This document shows, one piece after another, positions 6,971 through 12,904 of a stretch of 14,254 bases of DNA (the stretch's first letter is position 1; each line of letters starts with the position of its first letter). The position numbers were made by a program, and so were the translations under genes. The notes below the pieces were generated by a model, which was not told the origin of the DNA, made no database searches, and was given only the letters and a program-made list of their open reading frames with translations. The DNA comes from Thermoplasmata archaeon (lineage in GTDB: Archaea; Thermoplasmatota; Thermoplasmata; Thermoplasmatales; GCA-001856825): the NCBI GenBank assembly GCA_021793855.1, contig JAJYRY010000014.1, positions 1 to 14,254 on the forward strand, read 5' to 3'.

Positions 6971-8068
6971 ATGTCTTCCTTTTGTCCTGTGCACATTCTG
7001 GTTAGACGCATTATTCCAGGTGTCTTAATATCGTTTGGAGCCCTCGGGGTAGCCCTCTTGTATTATTATGAAATCGTTGGTTATTCGTCTATCCCAGTAA
7101 TCAGACTTGGCAGTTACTTTCTCTATGAGGAGATATTCCTGCTAGCCCTAGTTCCGATCGCAATTCTTGCATTTCGCTTCCTGAGAATACATTCTTCTAA
7201 TGATTATTTGGAGCCTGTACCTAGAAAATTCTTGAGAAAATCATTTGGCATCTTGTGGATATTTGATGGTGCCCTTCAGATGCAACTTCCTTTCCTTACT
7301 CTCTTCGTCCAGTATAATCTGATTCCACTCTTGGGCACTGAGCCTTTAGTGACTTTTCTTGTCAGACATGCCATTGATTTATGGAGTCTGAATCCGCCTA
7401 TAATAAATGTCATAGCTTCGCTCGTGCAGGTGTACCTGGGTGCATTTTTTCTAATTTACAAGAGGGGATACGTGTTCAAATTTGTACAGATTTCTGCACT
7501 CGGCTGGAGCCTTATAATTTGGGTTTTCGGAGAAGGATTTGGAGGTGTTCTATCTCCGGGTGCGACATTACTCACTGGCTCCCCTGGTTCTGCACTCTTC
7601 TACGCGATTGCTTCGTTCATATTGCTCATTTATGAATGGGAGTCTTCGACAGATAGAGTTGTTATAGTTACGAGGATTGCAATGGTCTCCACTTTCATAG
7701 GTTTTGCCATTTCTCAGGCTTTGCCATTCAACGGATTCTGGACTGCTCTTCCAGTGTCATTCTATCCATCTCCATTTGCTATATTGAACAACTTGACATC
7801 GATCACATTGTTAATAAACCAACACGCGGCCGTAATGAATGGAGTATACGTTCTTGCAATGTTCGCAATAGGAATCTCCTGGCTTGTTGTTCCACGATTT
7901 GCTGCTTATCCGACAGTCGCGTGGGGCATTTTCACTTGGTACGTCTACCAGGGACTTGGTATCTTTGGTATGACCAGTAGTACTGATCCAAACACGGGTT
8001 TGCCACTCATACTGATTTCCTGGGCATTCCTCTTCATTACTAAGTCAAAAAATCGCACTCAAAACTAA
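6971..8068 (+). CDS. Polytopic membrane protein of unknown function
   Basis: This is a 365-residue hydrophobic protein with about 9-10 predicted membrane helices. Conserved-looking motifs include WIFDGALQMQ after the third helix, GEGFGG in the middle, then GATLLTGSPGSALFY, and a late NQHAAVMNGVY segment. Gly/Pro-rich motifs of this kind mark a membrane-protein family I have seen in bacteria and archaea without a settled function. I do not assign one. The ATG at 6971 has a TATA element (6958-6964) only 7-13 bases upstream. An in-frame GTG at 6989 (359 residues) would sit 25-31 bases downstream and may be the true leaderless start. An imperfect hairpin follows the stop. The gene is divergent from the SDR gene with 263 bases between. 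Confidence 0.85.
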   Translation: MSSFCPVHILVRRIIPGVLISFGALGVALLYYYEIVGYSSIPVIRLGSYFLYEEIFLLALVPIAILAFRFLRIHSSNDYLEPVPRKFLRKSFGILWIFDGALQMQLPFLTLFVQYNLIPLLGTEPLVTFLVRHAIDLWSLNPPIINVIASLVQVYLGAFFLIYKRGYVFKFVQISALGWSLIIWVFGEGFGGVLSPGATLLTGSPGSALFYAIASFILLIYEWESSTDRVVIVTRIAMVSTFIGFAISQALPFNGFWTALPVSFYPSPFAILNNLTSITLLINQHAAVMNGVYVLAMFAIGISWLVVPRFAAYPTVAWGIFTWYVYQGLGIFGMTSSTDPNTGLPLILISWAFLFITKSKNRTQN

Positions 8069-8070
8069 AG

Positions 8071-8093
8071 CCTTCCTCTTTACGAGAGAAAGG
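8071..8093 (+). terminator. Hairpin after the membrane-protein gene
   Basis: CCTTCCTCT and AGAGAAAGG pair with one mismatch around a 5-base loop, starting 3 bases after the stop codon. There is no strong T-run, so this is a probable transcript-end structure only. Confidence 0.35.
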
Positions 8094-8182
8094 AGAATTT
8101 GGCATAAGAAAAGAAAATTGGAAGTTACAAAATGATGTTCTTATTTCAGTTATATCTAAATTAGAGAAGGCTTACGCACTGA

Positions 8183-8413
8183 ATGATTAGTACCAGATTT
8201 GATTCAATAAAAGAAGTCTTCCTGCCGTGTCTCAAAGGTCCGAGTCCCTTAAGGAACATCTGGGGAAAGTTGTTCCACGGAGCCTTAAAATATGTAGTTC
8301 CACGTGACCAAAGGGTCCCCAACGGGTTTATGTTGAAAGTATTGCTCCTCTACGGCTGTGCTGGATTATTACGACAGAAAGAATTGAACGAAAAGTCGAT
8401 GGTACCGTGCTAA
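8183..8413 (+). CDS. Uncertain small ORF (76 residues)
   Basis: This ORF lies in a 557-base stretch without a convincing gene (8069-8625). It could encode a basic protein with three Cys residues (CLKG, YGCAG, VPC), but I recognise no domain. In its favour, a TATA-like GTTATATCT (8149-8157) stands 26-34 bases before the ATG, the same spacing seen for certain genes here. Against it, the amino-acid composition is not distinctive and it contains a repeated GTTCCACG (8272-8279, 8297-8304) and a GGAACA/TGTTCC inverted repeat. It could be a small accessory gene or a decayed fragment. The remainder of the stretch (8414-8544) shows nothing identifiable. Confidence 0.3.
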   Translation: MISTRFDSIKEVFLPCLKGPSPLRNIWGKLFHGALKYVVPRDQRVPNGFMLKVLLLYGCAGLLRQKELNEKSMVPC

Positions 8414-8544
8414 AATTCTTTACGACTTGAAAGGCAAGAATTATAATTAGATAGCGATCTTGAGAAAATGGAAAAGATTCTTTTAGCATGGAGAACCTTA
8501 GTCGTTATAAGGTCTGTTTAGACTTCGATTTGGTTGTCAATTCA

Positions 8545-8566
8545 ATATAGGAAAATTATCCTATAT
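8545..8566. promoter_or_regulatory. Inverted repeat 1 upstream of vapB1, next to a strong TATA
   Basis: ATATAGGA and TCCTATAT form a perfect 8-bp inverted repeat around a 6-base spacer. Its right arm runs into the strongest TATA stretch in the region (TATATATAAG, 8563-8572). This is a plausible autoregulatory operator for the toxin-antitoxin operon. The position is consistent with promoter occlusion by the AbrB-type antitoxin, but that is inference. Confidence 0.45.
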
Positions 8567-8587
8567 ATAAGTATGAATTCTTTACCA

Positions 8588-8611
8588 ATAGTAAAGTTAT
8601 AGTATTACTAT
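8588..8611. promoter_or_regulatory. Inverted repeat 2 upstream of vapB1
   Basis: ATAGTAA and TTACTAT form a perfect 7-bp inverted repeat around a 10-base spacer, 15 bases before the vapB1 ATG. The spacer contains TTATAGTA, a weak TATA candidate for a leaderless start at 8626. It could be a second operator or overlap the transcription start from the upstream TATA. Confidence 0.4.
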
Positions 8612-8625
8612 CCCATATTTGTCTG

Positions 8626-8853
8626 ATGGTAAAGAAAGTAACAATAAGTTCTAAGGGACAGATAACTCTACCTAAAGTACTGCGAGAAAAGTATCACTTA
8701 ACTGATGGGGAAACCGCAGTGATTCTTGACTCAGGAGATGGGATTACAATAAAACACACGCAAGAAACACTTCGCGGATTACTGAAAGGGAAGATTGACG
8801 CTAATAGATTTGAAAGGGAACTCAAAAAGTTGAGAAAAGAGTGGATGATATGA
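8626..8853 (+). CDS. vapB: VapB-type antitoxin, AbrB/MazE swapped-hairpin DNA-binding protein
   Basis: The 75-residue protein begins with the AbrB signature: VTISSKGQITLPKVLREKY (residues 5-23) is the swapped-hairpin DNA-binding domain that binds operator DNA as a dimer. The basic, Lys/Arg-rich C-terminus (about residues 50-75) would wrap and inhibit the PIN toxin encoded next. Its TGA stop overlaps the toxin ATG as ATGA (8850-8853), so the two are translationally coupled. Two perfect inverted repeats upstream fit repression by the antitoxin or the complex. Size and gene order (antitoxin first) are normal for VapBC. Confidence 0.9.
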   Translation: MVKKVTISSKGQITLPKVLREKYHLTDGETAVILDSGDGITIKHTQETLRGLLKGKIDANRFERELKKLRKEWMI

Positions 8854-9251
8854 CGGACTTACTTATGGATACGGTTGCTTTTGTTCGTTATTTAGAGGAT
8901 GATTTACCACTCCCTGCTGCAGCTGCTGTTGAAAAGGTCGAAAGAGAGAACGAATCCATACTGCTGCCTCAAATTGCTTTAAGTGAATTTGTCTATATCG
9001 CATTGAAGGGGCGATTAAATCTTACCAATCCACTTAGTGTAATTGGACAAGTAATAGATCAACTAAAGAGTTCGCCGATTATTTCTATATCATCTATGCC
9101 TATTGATGCTTGGGATGTATTCGTTCAACTCAAAGTTCCTGAATTACATGATCGTATGATCGCTGCAGAGGCATTGTACAGAAATATTCCTCTGATTTCT
9201 AATGATCCTGCTTTTGATGTTGCTAAGGACCTCAAGATAATCTGGAAGTAG
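8850..9251 (+). CDS. vapC: VapC-type PIN-domain ribonuclease toxin
   Basis: With the ATG at 8850 the protein has 133 residues, normal for a PIN toxin. Acidic residues expected in the metal site are visible: Asp7 in LLMDTVAFV, Glu46 in ALSEFVY, Asp100 in LHDRMIAAEA, and the NDP of LISNDPAF at 117-119. PIN toxins are Mg/Mn-dependent ribonucleases that block growth by cutting RNA, often tRNA or rRNA, when the antitoxin is lost. I prefer ATG 8850 over the in-frame GTG at 8841 because it makes the ATGA overlap with the antitoxin stop. All catalytic positions seem intact, so an active toxin is expected. Confidence 0.9.
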   Translation: MTDLLMDTVAFVRYLEDDLPLPAAAAVEKVERENESILLPQIALSEFVYIALKGRLNLTNPLSVIGQVIDQLKSSPIISISSMPIDAWDVFVQLKVPELHDRMIAAEALYRNIPLISNDPAFDVAKDLKIIWK

Positions 9252-9353
9252 CAGGTTCTGCTTCATGGCAGGTTTTTCTTAGGATGTACGGGAGTTTAAA
9301 ATTCGAAATGATTGAAAGTTTGAGAATTGTACAAGAACGAGATATTCTGACCC

Positions 9354-9373
9354 ATTTTTATAAATACGTTGGA
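9354..9373 (+). promoter_or_regulatory. Orphan TATA-containing 20-mer (copy 1)
   Basis: ATTTTTATAAA followed by four bases and TTGGA lies in the gap after the vapC toxin. No plausible plus-strand gene begins 25-30 bases downstream. The same pattern occurs at 11959-11978. It could be the promoter of a small RNA or part of a decayed mobile element. The rest of the 9252-9694 gap holds the minus-strand relic at 9421-9546 and a plus-strand open frame (9541-9687) I cannot identify. Confidence 0.3.
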
Positions 9374-9420
9374 ACGCAATTCCAGCCGTTCTCCCTTATT
9401 ATTTCATTTTTTAAACTTGA

Positions 9421-9546
9421 TTAGTGCAAAAGGTTCAATGCCCTTCCTGTTCTTCGGGGGAAAAGTGCTCCGTCAAGCTGAATTATAACAATTGCTGAAG
9501 TAGTTTTCACACTCCGAATGGGCCGTACTACTAAAGTTAACAGCCT
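9421..9546 (-). pseudogene. Probable transposase C-terminal relic A
   Basis: On the minus strand a 41-codon open stretch ends in TAA. It reads ...VVRPIRSVKTTSAIVIIQL, then LFPRRTG, then ALNLLH, and a TAG precedes it at 9547-9549. The tail resembles that of the relic at 12233-12472: both have RS, then basic and Ser/Thr residues, then I-QL, an LF, a G, and end soon after. I suspect the same transposase family, but cannot name it. Only the tail is left. Confidence 0.35.
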
Positions 9547-9694
9547 CTACTTACTACTGAAACAAGTCTACAAGAAGCAGCTCGTTTCTTTGGTTTTACT
9601 GAACTGAACAGACTCATTTCTACAACGAAGAGTGTGAATAATATTGGAATGCCAACATGGTTCATACCAACAACGCTTGCAGTGTGATTGGGGC

Positions 9695-10060
9695 TCACTC
9701 AATCAGTTTGACTGATTCACTCTTAAGCTCCCTAAACGCTTTATCCTGAGTAATCAACACTTCGTTGTTGGCAATGCATACTCCAAAAATCAACAAATCA
9801 TTGTCGCTTATGATCTTCCCCTTTGACTTCAATCCCTGATATGCTTTGGCAGCGGCATTTATAGATGAATCATTTGAGTGATAAACTCGTAAGTTCGCGA
9901 CTGTCTCATCCAGAGCTCTTCTGTTTTTGTACTTCATCAACTCATACTCATTGACAAATGTCGTTGACAGTTCATCCTCTGGAAAATCGTTCACTAGATT
10001 CACTATTTTCTCCTTTCCGAGAAGATAGTCTATGATTATGTTAGTATCAAGAACTACCAT
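9695..10060 (-). CDS. vapC: VapC-type PIN-domain ribonuclease toxin (second system)
   Basis: The 121-residue PIN protein starts MVVLDTNIIIDYL, with Asp5 the first metal ligand. Glu40 in EYELMKY, Asp86/Asp88 in ISDNDLLIFG and Thr104/Asp106 in LITQDKAF complete the expected acidic set. This layout (short linker, SDND before helix, ITQD at the end) is typical of archaeal VapC nucleases. It follows its antitoxin by 4 bases. A perfect 7-bp hairpin with a 3-base loop overlaps the last codons (9701-9717). Gene orientation is convergent to the first vapBC. The toxin appears intact. Confidence 0.9.
   Translation of the reverse strand: MVVLDTNIIIDYLLGKEKIVNLVNDFPEDELSTTFVNEYELMKYKNRRALDETVANLRVYHSNDSSINAAAKAYQGLKSKGKIISDNDLLIFGVCIANNEVLITQDKAFRELKSESVKLIE
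9701..9717 (-). terminator. Hairpin at the vapC2 3' end
   Basis: AATCAGT and ACTGATT pair perfectly around a 3-base loop within the last six codons of the toxin, ending 3 bases before the stop codon. It could end or stabilise the vapBC transcript; no clear T-run follows. Confidence 0.3.
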
Positions 10061-10064
10061 GCAA

Positions 10065-10289
10065 TCACGATCTCTCTGTGTTCCTCATTCTATCTTCTTC
10101 GATCAATTTCTTGAATTCTTCCAAATCATCGGTGTTAGATCTAAATGTCCCAGCGAGCCTTGTAAAATTCTTCTTCCGTATGGAGGTTTCGACGAGTTTT
10201 AGCACAGCCTCTGAAAAGGACATGTCTTTGCCTTTTACTTTTAATAACGCATTATAAGCTGCATCGGATAGTGTCACTGGTTTGGTCAT
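10065..10289 (-). CDS. vapB: VapB-type antitoxin, COG1753/DUF217 family
   Basis: With the start at 10289 the protein has 74 residues. PVTLSDAAYNALLKVKGKDMSFSEAV is the N-terminal ribbon-helix-helix-like region of the DUF217 antitoxins common in archaea. The acidic-basic C-terminal half (EEFKKLIEEDRMRNT) would bind the PIN toxin. An upstream in-frame TTG/ATG option to 10355 would add 22 residues, but these read through the palindromic TATA region and are probably not coding. A TATA core is 22-29 bases upstream of 10289, supporting a leaderless start. It belongs to a different antitoxin class from the AbrB-type gene at 8626. Confidence 0.85.
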   Translation of the reverse strand: MTKPVTLSDAAYNALLKVKGKDMSFSEAVLKLVETSIRKKNFTRLAGTFRSNTDDLEEFKKLIEEDRMRNTERS

Positions 10290-10290
10290 G

Positions 10291-10317
10291 ATATATACAT
10301 ATAGTATACGTATATAT
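10291..10317. promoter_or_regulatory. Palindromic operator/TATA region of vapBC2
   Basis: ATATATAC (10291-10298) and GTATATAT (10310-10317) form a perfect 8-bp inverted repeat around 11 bases that contain the palindrome GTATAC (10304-10309). On the minus strand the far arm is the TATA element of the antitoxin gene, so a bound antitoxin would block the promoter. The whole stretch is A/T-rich, so some of the symmetry may be simple-sequence bias. Confidence 0.45.
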
Positions 10318-10355
10318 ACATTGACATTACAACTCGATGGAACCAAACAGTGCAA

Positions 10356-10657
10356 AATAAATCGAATATTGAAATATCACTGCTGCATATTCATAATTTG
10401 TAAGTCAACTACTCACTGCTATTTACAATGATGCTTGACAATGTTGGTCTTTTTGGCAGTTCACAATGAGAAAAAGATTCTGAACGGCCGAATTCCTAAG
10501 GTCCTCATACCTTTCAACACATTCATTTAATATGTTTCACGGAATTGTATAATGAGTGATTTTCTGATACAGAAACGCCCCGAACGGGATTTGTGATGAA
10601 AGCATAACTCCTTATCATAATGTTCTGTGTAAATAAGTCCAAGGGAAATCGATCCTG
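10356..10657. other. 302-base gap without identifiable gene
   Basis: I see no convincing gene, RNA or mobile element end here. A CCCG-AA-CGGG element (10573-10582, within GCCCCGAACGGGAT) resembles DNA in the two transposase relics, but the reading frames around it are broken. Possibly decayed accessory DNA. Confidence 0.4.
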
Positions 10658-11872
10658 CTATAAGGATTGCATCCACTTCCAAGCAGGCTTTACCAATATC
10701 TTCTTGCCTTGGATGTTAATCTCGTCTTCCTGATTGGAAGTTATTATCAAGCTTTCGTCCAAGCCGAATTTACTCATAGCTTCTAACAGCCCATCAAGTT
10801 CGCGGCGTTTGTTGTCTTCGTTCATTTCATAAGTCACCTGTATAGCCATTCTTATGCTACCTCCTTCCTTTACAAGGAAGTCGCATTCTCCCTTCCCTTT
10901 AAAGTAATAAATATCCTTGTGAGACCTTCGCAGTCCCACGAAGACCGCATTTTCCAACATTCTACCCTTATCAGAGGTGAACGATACAGAGTTGGCAACT
11001 GATAATCCGTTGTCTATCGAATACACTTTCTTTTCATTGATCAATTGTTTCCTTAATGAATAATCGAATTTTGGTATTGTAAACAGCAAATAGCTGTCTT
11101 CCAGGTATGAAACGAAGGAGATTGGCGTGTTTACGGAACCAAACCCAAACATTCTCTTAAGACTGTTAAATGAGAACTCTTTCCCTACGTTAGTCAACAG
11201 GTAGATTGCTATTTCTTGAAGTGCCTTTATTTCTCGTATATTATGTCTAGAGACTATGTCCCTATGCAAAATGTCAGAAAGCAGCTCTCTCAGGATTTCG
11301 GCCCTCTCATATTTTGCAAACTCTGGAAATCCCCCTTTGTTCAGGTATTGTTCGAATGATTTGGGAGAGGCTTTCTCCTTCTTCAATAGCAATATCTCCC
11401 TAAAGGAGAAAGGGAATAATTCAACATTCAAGTGCCTGCCTGTCAATCTGGTTCCAAGTTCCCTGCTTAAGAGCGAAGCATTGGAACCAGTTATGATGAA
11501 TTGCTTGCGTTTGTCCAATCTAGACCTTACAAATATCTCCCAGTGTTTGACATTCTGTATTTCATCTAGAAGATAGAACTGAGAATCACCATACTCTTCA
11601 CGGAAGATCTCGTCAAGCTTTTCAAAATCACTTGATTCAAAATCAATAAGTCTAGTATCCTCAAAATTGAGATAGTAGAAATTAGAGAGCTTCTTGAGAA
11701 GTTGATGTAACAACGTGCTCTTACCCGATCTTCTTACGCCAGATATTATAATTGCATACGGTAGACCCAATCGTATTTTACCTAGTTCTTCGCGCTCTAT
11801 GCCATATTCAAAGAAACCGAGCTCAGCCCTTTGTTCTATCACAATTTGCCTCAGGGTTTCTTTTAGTATCAC
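10658..11872 (-). CDS. AAA-type ATPase with DUF4143 C-terminal domain
   Basis: From GTG 11872 the protein has 404 residues (409 from a TTG at 11887). The N-terminal part is a P-loop ATPase: GVRRSGKS (Walker A, about residues 45-52), FYLLDEIQ (Walker B, about 99-106) and FIITGSNASLLSRELGTRLTGR (sensor region). The second half matches DUF4143. It includes a winged-helix segment with VGKEFSFNSLKRMFGF, YLEDSYLLF, and RMLENAVFVGL, then ECDFLVKEG and AIQVTYE. These last motifs resemble a PD-(D/E)XK nuclease-like core, with Gln-Val in place of Glu-X-Lys. Proteins of this kind are frequent in archaeal and bacterial accessory regions; their role is not settled. I favour GTG because a TATA is 20-27 bases upstream. 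Confidence 0.88.
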   Translation of the reverse strand: MILKETLRQIVIEQRAELGFFEYGIEREELGKIRLGLPYAIIISGVRRSGKSTLLHQLLKKLSNFYYLNFEDTRLIDFESSDFEKLDEIFREEYGDSQFYLLDEIQNVKHWEIFVRSRLDKRKQFIITGSNASLLSRELGTRLTGRHLNVELFPFSFREILLLKKEKASPKSFEQYLNKGGFPEFAKYERAEILRELLSDILHRDIVSRHNIREIKALQEIAIYLLTNVGKEFSFNSLKRMFGFGSVNTPISFVSYLEDSYLLFTIPKFDYSLRKQLINEKKVYSIDNGLSVANSVSFTSDKGRMLENAVFVGLRRSHKDIYYFKGKGECDFLVKEGGSIRMAIQVTYEMNEDNKRRELDGLLEAMSKFGLDESLIITSNQEDEINIQGKKILVKPAWKWMQSL

Positions 11873-11891
11873 GATATGCAATCGCAAAGTA

Positions 11892-11899
11892 ATGTATAA
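11892..11899 (-). promoter_or_regulatory. TATA box of the ATPase gene
   Basis: TTATACAT on the minus strand, 20-27 bases before GTG 11872 but only 5-12 bases before TTG 11887. The spacing argues for the GTG start. Confidence 0.4.
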
Positions 11900-11904
11900 G
11901 CCTT

Positions 11905-11919
11905 TTCATTACTAATGAA
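11905..11919. promoter_or_regulatory. 15-bp palindrome upstream of the ATPase promoter
   Basis: TTCATTA-c-TAATGAA is a perfect inverted repeat with 7-bp arms and a single central base. It lies 5 bases beyond the outer edge of the ATPase TATA box, on the BRE side. This is a good position for a repressor or activator dimer. Confidence 0.5.
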
Positions 11920-11958
11920 TAATATTGTTCGTTGATAAAAGAAGAACTATTTCATAGA

Positions 11959-11978
11959 ATTTTTATAAACCCCTTGGA
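11959..11978 (+). promoter_or_regulatory. Orphan TATA-containing 20-mer (copy 2)
   Basis: ATTTTTATAAA, four bases, then TTGGA, as at 9354-9373. No recognisable gene starts at leaderless distance. A plus-strand open frame from about 12027 to 12226, with an internal ATG at 12088, follows at some distance; I recognise no family and it may be a decayed remnant or a small gene. Nothing else is evident in 11920-12230. Confidence 0.3.
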
Positions 11979-12087
11979 TACCTGCTACTGATCATTGAGT
12001 TAAATTAGCTAGGGAAAGAGCGTCTAAGGGTTTTGGCTAGGTGTTAGAACTATTAAGCAAGAGAGTGCAAATGTTTTGGCGCTTTCC

Positions 12088-12226
12088 ATGCGTCGCTTTT
12101 ACGGTAACAAGATAATCACTTCGGATGTTGTATTCGAAAAACTGGGAATATTGAGACCAGGGAAAGGATTTATGCTAATTAACGCACACTTCATTATGTT
12201 AATATCAGTACTGTTTGAGTGTTAAA
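12088..12226 (+). pseudogene. Unidentified short open frame (possible relic)
   Basis: From the ATG at 12088 the frame encodes about 45 residues (MRRFYGNKIITSDVVFEK, then LGILRPGKG, then a hydrophobic tail). The frame is open upstream to about 12027, adding around 20 plausible residues that include QESANVLAL. The composition looks protein-like, but there is no recognised domain, ribosome binding site or well-placed TATA box. It may be the remnant of a longer gene or chance. Confidence 0.2.
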
Positions 12227-12232
12227 TAGTTA

Positions 12233-12472
12233 TTACGTAAGTGCATTTGGTTTCAACTCCTCCCCTATTAATTCTGAGAAAAGCCTTTCATGAAGCTGAA
12301 ATATAGCCATTCTTTGTGTTTCTGAACGCTCCGAACGGAGTTCGTTCTGTAAGTTAGAATCCCTACCTATCCTTTTGGAGCCTTTGTGGTAGTCTCTTTC
12401 AAGGGCTATTAACCAGATTATAGAAGTAATCAAAAGGGTAAATGACAACAAATTTATGCTGACCTTGAATTA
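12233..12472 (-). pseudogene. Probable transposase C-terminal relic B
   Basis: The open minus-strand frame begins just after a stop at 12470-12472 and has no good start codon (TTG at 12451). It reads a hydrophobic strand-like LLSFTLLITSIIWLIALE, then ERDYHKGSKRIGRDS, then LRSERSETQRMAIFQLHERLF and a short end. The hydrophobic segment followed by a basic tail is what is often seen at the end of DDE transposases, and the last 35 residues resemble relic A (RS, I-QL, LF, G). Loss of all upstream sequence suggests a truncated element. The family is not identified; a small unrelated protein cannot be excluded. Confidence 0.35.
12451..12458 (+). promoter_or_regulatory. TATA box of the SnoaL-like gene
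   Basis: AATTTATG, 29-36 bases before the ATG at 12487, would place the transcription start within a few bases of the start codon. Confidence 0.4.
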
Positions 12473-12486
12473 GCACAGGGAGAAAT

Positions 12487-12864
12487 ATGGATATTAAATC
12501 GCCGGAAGAATTCATGCGAGCATATGAAAAGGCAGCCAATTCTCGAAATTTCGACAAAGTCGCACCTTTGTTGTCTGATGATGCTATTTTTTGGTTTTCA
12601 AATGGATCGTATACAGGGATCGAAAGCATAAAATTAGCTTTCGAGAAGACTTGGAGTAGGATTAGGGATGAAGAATATTCAATAATGCATTTGAAGTGGT
12701 TAATCAATGGCGTGGATTGTGCGGTATGCGTATATGAATTTGTCTCCAAGGGGACGGTTGATGGAAAAGCCTCTGAATTTGGAGGAAGAGGAACTAATGT
12801 CCTGAAGAAAACGGACAATGAGTGGACGATAATTCATGAGCATCTGAGTATAGAAAGACAATGA
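12487..12864 (+). CDS. SnoaL/DUF4440-like (NTF2-fold) protein
   Basis: The 125-residue protein has the NTF2-like order. An N-terminal helix (EEFMRAYEKAANSRNFDKV) is followed by LLSDDAIFWFSNGSYTG, a GIESIKLAFEKTW helix, then strands that end in GRGTNVLKKTDNEWTIIHEHLS. This last strand pair, with Trp, HEH and Ser, is diagnostic of the SnoaL_3/DUF4440 type. The cone-shaped fold binds small ligands or acts as an isomerase, cyclase or hydrolase depending on the member; the function here cannot be named. No signal peptide. It stands alone between the accessory strip and the IS3 element, reading toward the IS. The minus-strand overlapping frame (12399-12818) is a shadow. Confidence 0.85.
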   Translation: MDIKSPEEFMRAYEKAANSRNFDKVAPLLSDDAIFWFSNGSYTGIESIKLAFEKTWSRIRDEEYSIMHLKWLINGVDCAVCVYEFVSKGTVDGKASEFGGRGTNVLKKTDNEWTIIHEHLSIERQ

Positions 12865-12884
12865 AGGCTATGATCTGCACCAGC

Positions 12885-12889
12885 TGAAT
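12885..12889 (+). repeat. Candidate target-site duplication (left), TGAAT
   Basis: TGAAT occurs just outside the proposed left end of the IS3 element and again at 14249-14253 outside the right end. A 5-bp duplication lies within the 3-5 bp range known for IS3-family elements. Being only 5 bases, it could be chance. Confidence 0.4.
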
Positions 12890-12904
12890 TTGGAACACTT
12901 TTTG

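Noticed and set aside
7381..7635. 84-codon plus-strand frame
   Set aside because: It is an out-of-frame shadow inside the membrane protein gene.
8253..8304. Possible tRNA or structured RNA from GTTCCACG repeats and a GGAACA/TGTTCC stem
   Set aside because: No cloverleaf, T-loop consensus or anticodon arm can be drawn, and the stems are short.
9425..9480. GGTTCAATGCC as a tRNA T-arm
   Set aside because: No matching acceptor or D-arm is nearby, and the region reads as a transposase tail on the other strand.
10291..10320. Short TATA repeats as a CRISPR or simple-repeat array
   Set aside because: Only one palindromic unit exists; there are no repeated spacers.
10290..10355. 22-residue N-terminal extension of the DUF217 antitoxin
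   Set aside because: The segment is translated from the palindromic TATA region and the family begins with the VTLSD block near Met at 10289.
12399..12818. 139-codon minus-strand frame
   Set aside because: Opposite the SnoaL-like gene, whose family pattern is clear; the reverse frame shows no recognisable domain.
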